DNA from: an uncultured Clostridia bacterium
GTDB taxonomy: Bacteria > Bacillota > Clostridia > TANB77 > CAG-508
Assembly: GCA_934154515.1 (NCBI GenBank)
Contig: CAKPGD010000020.1
Location: forward strand, 1-20,049
Length of the DNA stretch: 20,049 nucleotides
Direction of reading: 5' to 3'
Each line of letters opens with the position of its first letter. The stretch's first letter is position 1. Below are positions 14,476 through 20,049 of this stretch, piece after piece. The notes beneath the pieces were generated by a model. It saw only the letters and a list, made by a program, of their open reading frames with translations, was not told the origin of the DNA and did no database searches. The translations under genes were made by a program, and so were the position numbers.

Positions 14476-16206
14476 TTGGAAAATAAAAAAAGAAAACTTT
14501 ATAAAGGTCGCGAATTAAATAGCTTTAGAGAATTAGTTGAAAGATACGAAAATGAATATTCTTCAAAAATAGCATTTAAATATAAGAATTCTCCTAAAGA
14601 TAAAGATTTTATATGTATAGATTATTCTAAGTTTGCATTAGATATTAAGAGTTTAGCAACATCTCTAATACATCTTGGACTTTCTAAGAAAAGAATTGCT
14701 ATCATAGCTCCAAACAGATATGAATGGTGTGTTAGTTATTTAGGAATTACTACGGCAGATATGGTTGTAGTTCCATTAGACAAATCTCTTCCTGATAATG
14801 AATTAGAAAGTTTAATTTTAAGAAGTGAAGTTGAAGCAATTATTTTTGATTACAAATATCTTGATATTATTAAATCTTTAAAAAACTCTAACACTACGAA
14901 TTTAAAACATTTAATTTGTATGGATAATATTGATGACGAAGGAGTTGTTACTCTTTCTACTCTTGTTTCAAAAGGAGCCTTAATGCTTCAAAATGATGAT
15001 AGAAAATATGATAATGTTAAACTTAACCCTAATGATATGTCAATTATGCTATTCACATCTGGAACTACTTCTATATCAAAAGCTGTTGCATTATCTCAAG
15101 CTAATATTTGTGCAGATATATATGCTTTATCTCAAATGACTGATATTAGAAAAGAGGATACTTTCCTTTCTTTCTTACCACTTCATCATACTTTTGAGTC
15201 TACTTGCACATTTTTATATGGTACTTCTTGTGGTATTACAGTAGCATTTTGTGACGGTTTAAGATATGTACAAAGTAATTTAAAAGATTATGGAATTACT
15301 GGATTTGTATCTGTTCCATTAGTTTTAGAAGTTATGCATAAAAAACTATTAAAAGCCGTTGAAGATCAAGGAAAAACAAAAATATTTAATATGATGTTTA
15401 CATTTTCTAATTTCTTATTAAAAATTGGAATTGATTTAAGAAAGCAAATATTTAAATCTATATTAAAGAATTTTGCACCTGACCTTAGGGTATTAATTGC
15501 TGGTGGTGCTCCTATGAGCAAAGATGCTATTAAATGCTTTGTTGGACTTGGAATTAATTTGCTTCAAGGATATGGTTTAACAGAAACATCTCCTGTTCTT
15601 GCTGGAGAAAATGATAAATATAAGAGAGCAGGTTCAGTTGGATTTCCTTTACCTGGTATTACAATTGAAATTGAAAATCCAGATGAAAACGGTGTTGGAG
15701 AAATAAAAGTTAAAGGTCCTACAATTATGCAAGGATATGTTGGAAACGAAGAAGCAACTAATGAAGTTTTAAAAGATGGCTGGTTCTATACTGGTGACTT
15801 AGGTTATATAGACAAAGATGGATTTGTTTTTGTAACAGGTAGAAAAAAAGATGTTATAGTTCTAAAAAATGGTAAAAATATTTACCCTGAAGAACTTGAA
15901 CTATTAATTAATAAACTACCTTATGTGGCTGAAAGTATTGTTATTGGAAAACCAGAAGATAAAAAAGACGATTTAATTCTATGTGCTAAAATAGTTTATA
16001 ACAAGCAAACTATGGAGGAAATGTTTAAAGATGTTCCTTCTCAAGAATATCATGACATTATTTGGAAAGATATCAAATCTGAAATTAACAAATCTATGCC
16101 AGCATATAAATCTATTAGAGAAATTATTGTTACAGATGAACCTTTAATAAAAACAACAACACAAAAAGTTAAACGTTTTGAAGAAATTAAGAAAATATTA
16201 GGATAA
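14476..16206 (+). CDS. AMP-forming acyl-CoA synthetase-like protein (FadD/ANL family)
   Basis: A 576-residue adenylate-forming enzyme, most like long-chain fatty acid--CoA ligases. It should activate a carboxylic acid with ATP and pass it to CoA. Visible motifs: A3 phosphate loop FTSGTTSISKA (193-203), FLPLHHTFE (233-241), GGAPMS (343-348), A5 GYGLTETSPV (365-374), GWFYTGDLGYIDKDGF (435-450), GRKKDVIVLKNGKNIYPEELE (455-475), and the C-terminal catalytic lysine in TTTQKVKRFEE (about Lys564). In A3 the usual TSGTTGxPK is TSGTTSISK, losing the Gly and Pro. The start is TTG at 14476-14478, behind AAAGAGGT (14461-14468). It is a single-gene unit with its own promoter and terminator. The acyl substrate cannot be read from sequence. 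Confidence 0.9.
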   Translation: MENKKRKLYKGRELNSFRELVERYENEYSSKIAFKYKNSPKDKDFICIDYSKFALDIKSLATSLIHLGLSKKRIAIIAPNRYEWCVSYLGITTADMVVVPLDKSLPDNELESLILRSEVEAIIFDYKYLDIIKSLKNSNTTNLKHLICMDNIDDEGVVTLSTLVSKGALMLQNDDRKYDNVKLNPNDMSIMLFTSGTTSISKAVALSQANICADIYALSQMTDIRKEDTFLSFLPLHHTFESTCTFLYGTSCGITVAFCDGLRYVQSNLKDYGITGFVSVPLVLEVMHKKLLKAVEDQGKTKIFNMMFTFSNFLLKIGIDLRKQIFKSILKNFAPDLRVLIAGGAPMSKDAIKCFVGLGINLLQGYGLTETSPVLAGENDKYKRAGSVGFPLPGITIEIENPDENGVGEIKVKGPTIMQGYVGNEEATNEVLKDGWFYTGDLGYIDKDGFVFVTGRKKDVIVLKNGKNIYPEELELLINKLPYVAESIVIGKPEDKKDDLILCAKIVYNKQTMEEMFKDVPSQEYHDIIWKDIKSEINKSMPAYKSIREIIVTDEPLIKTTTQKVKRFEEIKKILG

Positions 16207-16299
16207 AAAAGTAAATAATATAATTAATAGTTTGTATAAGCAAAAAACAGAACTTTGAATATACAAAATTATAGAATAATTTATGTAGAGTAAAAAAAG

Positions 16300-16339
16300 C
16301 CTTCTTATGATAAATAAAAATGTCATAAGAAGGTTTTTT
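16300..16339. terminator. Bidirectional terminator between the acyl-CoA synthetase-like gene and rng
   Basis: CCTTCTTATGA (16300-16310) pairs perfectly with TCATAAGAAGG (16323-16333) with a 12 nt loop. A T-tract (16334-16339) and an A-tract (16292-16298) flank it, serving both convergent genes. Confidence 0.9.
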
Positions 16340-16391
16340 ATAATTATTTTATTAACTTAATGTATATTTTTTCAATTCATATAATTAATTA

Positions 16392-17579
16392 TTATTCACT
16401 AAACATATGCTTTCGTGTTAACTCTAATAAATTTAACTTTGTGAATTCTATTATTTGTGTTTTTGAACGGTCTTTTTTTAATTCTTCTTTTAGAGTTTCT
16501 AATACCTTTTCTCGGCTTTCACTTTCTTGCATATCTATGTAGTCTATTATTATTATTCCTCCAATATCTCTTAGCCTTAATTGTTTTGCTATTTCTATGC
16601 TTGCCTCCTTATTTACTTTAAGTACAGTTTGCTCTAAATTTTGTTTTCCTATAAATTTTCCAGAATTAACATCTATTGCAGTTAATGCTTCTGTCTTATC
16701 AATAGTAATAAATCCTCCACATTTAAGCCATACTTTTCTCTGTTTAGCTTTTTCTATTTGATCATCTATATCATACATATCTAATAGATTTTCTGTATTT
16801 TTAAATACTACTTCAATGTTAGATTTTCCATATATATCATCTAATATAGCCAATATTTTACTTTTTTCTTCTTCGTTATCAACTATAATTTTTTCTATTC
16901 CATTATCTACTGTGTCTAATAGTATTTTTTCCACAATTGACGAACTTTTGTGGATTACCTTTGGCTTTTTTGTTTCTTTTTTGCATTCATTTTTTATATT
17001 TTGCCATTTATTCATAACATTTTCAATATCTTTTTTTAATGTTTCTTCATCTTTTCCTTCTGCTGCTGTTCTAACAATTATGCCAATTTCATTATTTGTA
17101 TTTTTTATAACTATTTCTTTTAATCTATTTCTCTCTTTTTCATCTTCTATTTTTTGTGACACAGTTATAAAATTGTCTTTTGGTAATCCTACTATAAATC
17201 TTCCTGCTATATGAATGTCTGTACTTACCTTTGCTCCCTTTAAATTTGTTTTGTCTTTTTTTACTTGCACTAATACTGGAGTATTTACTTTAATATAATC
17301 ATTAATGTTATACTTTTCTAAATCTTCATTTTTGTTTCCTGTAATTTTGCTTACTTTAGGAAGTAAGTCCTTTATATGTATAAAAGCATTTTGTTCTTCA
17401 CCAATGTCTATAAATGCAGCTTGCATCCCCGGCAATATGTCTTTTACTATTCCTAAATATATATTTCCTTCAAGTCTATTATTATCTTTATTTTCTTCGT
17501 AAAATTCTTCAAGTTTTCCATTATTTATTAAGCAAATTATTTTTTTATCTTCCTTCTTAGAAATTAGTATTTCGTTCAT
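16392..17579 (-). CDS. rng: Ribonuclease G/E family protein, ends before the zinc-link
   Basis: A 395-residue single-strand-specific endoribonuclease for mRNA decay and rRNA maturation. The S1 domain covers about residues 35-125 (GNIYLGIVKDILPGMQAAFIDIG, then NAFIHIKDLLP). The DNase I-like catalytic domain has both metal-binding aspartates: Asp303 in ALTAIDVNSGKFIG and Asp346 in GGIIIIDYIDM, the same numbers as in E. coli RNase E. The protein stops at LNLLELTRKHMFSE, where relatives continue into the CPxC zinc-link and small domain (E. coli RNase G has 489 residues). In-frame TAA and, four codons later, TGA follow, and no CPxC appears in other frames nearby. AAAGGG precedes the ATG and lies 17 bp from the pth stop, so it is the last gene of hslO-pth-rng. 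Confidence 0.9.
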   Translation of the reverse strand: MNEILISKKEDKKIICLINNGKLEEFYEENKDNNRLEGNIYLGIVKDILPGMQAAFIDIGEEQNAFIHIKDLLPKVSKITGNKNEDLEKYNINDYIKVNTPVLVQVKKDKTNLKGAKVSTDIHIAGRFIVGLPKDNFITVSQKIEDEKERNRLKEIVIKNTNNEIGIIVRTAAEGKDEETLKKDIENVMNKWQNIKNECKKETKKPKVIHKSSSIVEKILLDTVDNGIEKIIVDNEEEKSKILAILDDIYGKSNIEVVFKNTENLLDMYDIDDQIEKAKQRKVWLKCGGFITIDKTEALTAIDVNSGKFIGKQNLEQTVLKVNKEASIEIAKQLRLRDIGGIIIIDYIDMQESESREKVLETLKEELKKDRSKTQIIEFTKLNLLELTRKHMFSE

Positions 17580-17596
17580 TTTTAACCCTTTCTCTG

Positions 17597-18154
17597 TTAA
17601 TTAAACTTATTCATAGCAATATCAATTCCATTTTTTAAGATTTCTACTATTGCTTCTGATGCTTTTGTTGTTCCTTCTTCTAGCTTTTCTAATTCTTCAT
17701 TTGGTATAGCCCCTATTACATAATTTATCATATCATTATTGTATTTAGGTTTTCCTATTCCAACTCTTACACGAGGAAAATCCTCTAAGCTCAATTCTGC
17801 AACTACAGATTTCATGCCATTATGAGACCCACTACTTCCCTTTTTTCTTATTCTTATTAATCCTGGTTCTATATCAATATCATCATAAATTACAATAATA
17901 TCTTCTATTGGTATTTTATAAAAATTAACAACCTGAATAATAGACTTTCCACTTAGATTCATATATGTTTGAGGTTTTAATAATAATACCTTTTCACCTT
18001 CTATTATTCCGTCTCCCAAAAGTCCATCAAACTTCTTTTTATTTACTTCTATTCCATATTTTTCTTGTAATTTATTTATTACATTAAATCCCATATTGTG
18101 CCTTGTTTTTGAATATTCTTCTTCTGGATTTCCAAGACCTACTATTAATTTCAT
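17597..18154 (-). CDS. pth: Peptidyl-tRNA hydrolase
   Basis: Releases tRNA from peptidyl-tRNA that drops off the ribosome; essential in most bacteria. The 185 residues match the family. The signature LGNPEEEYSKTRHNMGF supplies Asn9 and the catalytic His19; the TYMNLSG segment has Asn66, and DDIDIEPG has Asp92; GSSGSHNGMKS has Asn112. An upstream in-frame ATG at 18190 would add 12 residues, but AGGAAAGG (18167-18174) falls within that stretch and the family begins with MKLIVGLGNP, so 18154 is the start. It lies 71 bp after hslO, across an all-AT inverted repeat, and 17 bp before rng. The mix suggests a translation and RNA quality-control operon. Confidence 0.95.
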   Translation of the reverse strand: MKLIVGLGNPEEEYSKTRHNMGFNVINKLQEKYGIEVNKKKFDGLLGDGIIEGEKVLLLKPQTYMNLSGKSIIQVVNFYKIPIEDIIVIYDDIDIEPGLIRIRKKGSSGSHNGMKSVVAELSLEDFPRVRVGIGKPKYNNDMINYVIGAIPNEELEKLEEGTTKASEAIVEILKNGIDIAMNKFN

Positions 18155-18198
18155 ATAAATTTCATTCCTTTCCTGCTTTATCAAAGGCACACATAGTT

Positions 18199-18239
18199 AA
18201 AAATTATTATAAAAAACTATTATTTTTATAATAATTTTT
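18199..18239. repeat. Perfect 17 bp all-A/T inverted repeat at the end of hslO
   Basis: AAAAATTATTATAAAAA (18199-18215) is the exact complement of 18223-18239, with a 7 nt loop. It covers the last codons and TAA stop of hslO (18226-18228) and the space before pth. With no G or C it is a poor terminator, but it could act as a partial attenuator or RNA processing site. Confidence 0.85.
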
Positions 18240-19092
18240 TTAGTTCATCTTCTGAAAACTCATATTTTTTATTACAGAAATTACATACTATTTCTGCCTT
18301 TTTGTCTTCTTCTATTATTTTATTTAATTCTTCTTTTCCCATTGATATAAGTGCTTTTTCCATTCTTTCTTTGCTACATGTACATTCATATTTTGGTTCT
18401 ATACCGTCTTCTACAACTTCAATATTTCCGTCTCCTGTTATATCTTTTGCTATGTCTTCTAAACTCATATTTTCATCTAACATTTGACTAATAGGTTTTG
18501 CTTCTCTTATTCTATTTTCTAATATGAATAAATCATCTTCTGTTGCATCTGGCATAGCAGTTACAATGTATCCTCCACTAGAACGTACTCCATTTTTATC
18601 TACAAGTACACCTAGTGCTACTGCTGTGTTTTTTTGCTCTGAAATATAGAAATAGTTTGCAAAATCTTCTGCTATTTCACCTGTTACAATTTTACTCATT
18701 CCCATATATGGCTCTTTCATTCCTATATCTTTTATTACATATATAAATCCATCATTTCCTACTGCTCCGCCTACATCTAATTTTCCACCTGCTTTTAAAG
18801 GTAATTCAATATTAGGATTTGTTACATATCCTCTTGTTTTTAATTTACTATCTGAAACTGCAACTATTGTACCTATTGGTCCATTTCCTTTTACCTGAAG
18901 TGTAACTGTATCTTTTTCGCCTTTCATTCCTGAAGCTATTATACTTGCCATTGTTAGGGTTCTTCCAAGTGTAGCAGTTGCAAGTGGACTTAGATCATGT
19001 ATTTTTCTTGCCTCTTCTACTAAATTTGTTGTAGATATACATACAATATTTATTCTTCCTTCATATGCTAAAAATCTCTTTATATTATCCAT
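18226..19092 (-). CDS. hslO: Hsp33 redox-regulated chaperone
   Basis: A cytoplasmic holdase switched on by oxidative unfolding. The 288 residues match Hsp33. The N-terminal core (about 1-225) includes VCISTTNLVEEAR, LSPLATATLGRTLTMASI and LDVGGAVGNDG. The C-terminal zinc redox switch has Cys237 and Cys239 (ECTCSKERM) and Cys270 and Cys273 (VCNFCNKKYEF), the CxC...CxxC pattern that binds zinc when reduced. AAAAGGAAG precedes the ATG by about 11 nt. A TATAAT promoter with extended TGG lies 40 bp upstream. It heads the likely hslO-pth-rng operon. Confidence 0.97.
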   Translation of the reverse strand: MDNIKRFLAYEGRINIVCISTTNLVEEARKIHDLSPLATATLGRTLTMASIIASGMKGEKDTVTLQVKGNGPIGTIVAVSDSKLKTRGYVTNPNIELPLKAGGKLDVGGAVGNDGFIYVIKDIGMKEPYMGMSKIVTGEIAEDFANYFYISEQKNTAVALGVLVDKNGVRSSGGYIVTAMPDATEDDLFILENRIREAKPISQMLDENMSLEDIAKDITGDGNIEVVEDGIEPKYECTCSKERMEKALISMGKEELNKIIEEDKKAEIVCNFCNKKYEFSEDELKKLL

Positions 19093-19131
19093 CTAAAATA
19101 CTTCCTTTTCTATTTTTTATTCAACAATTGA

Positions 19132-19160
19132 ATTATACCACACAAACAGGCTTTTAGCAA
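19132..19160 (-). promoter_or_regulatory. Sigma-A promoter of hslO-pth-rng
   Basis: TTGCTA (19160-19155) and TATAAT (19137-19132) are 17 bp apart on the minus strand, with an extended TGG next to the -10. The remainder of the gap to the upstream gene (19161-19318) holds only AT-rich DNA with no feature I can support. Confidence 0.8.
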
Positions 19161-19318
19161 TAAATAAAACATGTACTTATAAAAAATTATAATTTATTTA
19201 TGATAATGTCTTAATTCATAAAATATTGTAAATAGCATTAATATTCTATGAATTTCAATTAGTTAAAAGATATATGTTCATTCTTTTATTTCATTTTTTT
19301 CTATTTTATTTAAAGAGA

Positions 19319-19344
19319 AAAGGGACTTTTTTTACAGCCCCTTT
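19319..19344 (-). terminator. Intrinsic terminator of the LPXTG protein gene
   Basis: On the minus strand AAAGGGGCT (19344-19336) pairs with AGTCCCTTT (19327-19319) over 9 bp with one G-U, has an A-rich loop, and runs into TTTCTCTTT. It begins 22 bp after the stop. Confidence 0.82.
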
Positions 19345-19365
19345 AGTTATATTTCTATTTTGTTA

Positions 19366-20049
19366 TTAACGTGATTTTTTCCACATAATTACACCAATAA
19401 TAATTAATAATACTATTGATATTGCAATGATTATTTCTATAACTATATTTTCTCCTGTTTTTGGTAATGAATTATTTGGTAATTGTTTATTTATGTTTTC
19501 ATTTACATTTGATATTGTTTCTTTATCTTTTAGATTTTCAGCCGGTTTTTGATCTGGAGTTTCATCTGGCTTTTCTTCTGGTTTTTGCTCTGGTTTTTCT
19601 TCTGGTTTTTGCTCTGGCTTTTCTTCTGGTTTTTCTTCTGGTTTTTGATCTGGCTTTTCTTCTGGCTTTTGCTCTGGCTTTTCTTCTGGCTTTTCTTCTG
19701 GTTTTTCTTCTGGTTTTTCTTCTGGTTTTTGCTCTGGCTTTTCTTCTGGTTTTTGCTCTGGCTTTTCTTCTGGTTTTTCTTCTGGTTTTTGCTCTGGTTT
19801 TTCTTCTGGTTTTTGCTCTGGCTTTTGCTCTGGCTTTTCTTCTGGTTTTTGCTCTGGCTTTTGCTCTGGCTTTTGCTCTGGCTTTTCTTGTGGTTTTTGC
19901 TCTGGCTTTAATTTTTCTATAAATTCCTTATATTGTTCTTTATCTTCATCTTTTAAATTTTCATATGCATCTATAACTTCTGCTTTTTTCTTGAAGTTAA
20001 TTGTAGTATCTTCTATTTCTTCGTCTGTTGCAGTATTTTTATAGCTTTC
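19366..20049 (-). CDS. LPXTG cell-wall-anchored protein, C-terminal part (cut by window edge)
   Basis: The visible 227 residues are open at the window edge, so the N-terminus and signal peptide are missing. The order is: a charged segment with ATDEEIEDTTINFKKKA and DAYENLKDEDKEQYKEF (about 1-43, possibly the end of a helical domain); about 31 KPE(E/Q) tetrapeptides (about 48-171); a linker (NLKDKETISNVNENINKQLPNNS); the sorting signal LPKTGE; a hydrophobic segment (IVIEIIIAISIVLLIIIGVIMW); and a basic tail KKSR. This is the full sortase anchoring signature. The repeat would act as an extended, wall-spanning stalk. Two sortases occur about 7 kb away on the same strand, but the link is not proven. 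No ligand domain can be identified here. Confidence 0.93.
   Translation of the reverse strand, partial: ESYKNTATDEEIEDTTINFKKKAEVIDAYENLKDEDKEQYKEFIEKLKPEQKPQEKPEQKPEQKPEQKPEEKPEQKPEQKPEEKPEQKPEEKPEEKPEQKPEEKPEQKPEEKPEEKPEEKPEEKPEQKPEEKPDQKPEEKPEEKPEQKPEEKPEQKPEEKPDETPDQKPAENLKDKETISNVNENINKQLPNNSLPKTGENIVIEIIIAISIVLLIIIGVIMWKKSR
19537..19908 (-). repeat. 12 bp coding tandem repeat, about 31 units of KPE(E/Q)
   Basis: Exactly 372 bp, or 31 units of 12 bp, encode mainly KPEE and KPEQ, with KPQE, KPDQ, KPDE, TPDQ and KPAE variants, the last two at the C-terminal edge. Unit types are linked to codons: KPEQ is CCAGAGCAA, KPEE is CCAGAAGAA. The Lys codon varies (AAA/AAG). This indicates growth by duplication of DNA units. 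Confidence 0.97.

Noticed and set aside
16340..16391. Frameshift that would restore the RNase G zinc-link
   Set aside because: No CPxC or equivalent appears in any frame before the terminator, and a second in-frame stop follows.
19537..19908. CRISPR-like array
   Set aside because: The 12 bp units abut without spacers and keep codon phase. The repeat at 2781-2828 is rejected as CRISPR for the same lack of spacers.
19461..19922. Plus-strand open frames rich in Phe, Leu, Trp and Val across the repeat, resembling membrane proteins
   Set aside because: They are reverse-complement shadows of the KPE(E/Q) repeat. The minus frame has a complete LPKTG anchor and terminator; the plus frames have no ribosome site or domain.

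Overview
The window reads as chromosomal housekeeping DNA from a very AT-rich, low-GC Gram-positive bacterium, most likely an anaerobic Clostridia member. The grounds are strong AAAGGAG-type ribosome sites, the dnaG-rpoD pair, two sortases with an LPXTG wall protein, a CarD-family regulator, an RNase G/E, and AGA/TTA/AAA-biased codons. I cannot name the species. No phage, transposon, CRISPR array, rRNA or tRNA was seen.

Layout. 1-2722 (minus): the N-terminal half of alaS, cut by the window edge, preceded by mtaB; the mtaB leader has a hairpin between Shine-Dalgarno and start, and a 4 x 12 bp repeat. 2918-3280 (plus): a self-contained small gene of unknown function with its own promoter and terminator and a base composition unlike its neighbours. 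3331-4849 (plus): an NfeD-like / SPFH (band-7) membrane pair ending in a bidirectional terminator. 4934-6622 (minus): an ECF-like sigma factor and its putative membrane anti-sigma partner. 6659-10002 (minus): dnaG-rpoD, with an unusually long Lys/Glu-rich RpoD N-terminus. 10196-10876 (minus): a CarD-family regulator with a near-consensus promoter. 10931-12373 (minus): two tandem sortases with their own promoter embedded in the rimO terminator. 12413-14381 (minus): a guanylate-kinase-like gene and rimO. 14416-16339 (plus): an AMP-forming acyl-CoA synthetase-like gene. 16392-19160 (minus): hslO-pth-rng. 19319-20049 (minus): the C-terminal part of an LPKTG wall-anchored protein with about 31 KPE(E/Q) tetrapeptide repeats.

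How the parts fit. Most genes serve information processing: tRNA charging (alaS), tRNA and ribosomal protein methylthiolation (mtaB, rimO), replication priming (dnaG), transcription (rpoD, CarD, ECF sigma), RNA decay (rng), peptidyl-tRNA recycling (pth) and redox proteostasis (hslO). The surface theme is the sortase pair plus the LPKTG protein about 7 kb away on the same strand; whether these sortases anchor that protein is inference. I corrected three starts from ribosome-site position: the NfeD-like gene (3374), the guanylate-kinase-like gene (14328) and pth (18154).

I found no clear new multi-gene system. The best leads are the hairpin-split ribosome site of mtaB, the compositionally foreign small gene, the RpoD extension, an internal start in the anti-sigma gene, an RNase G ending before its zinc-link, a CarD tail that copies the end of the SPFH protein, and the codon-linked KPE repeats.
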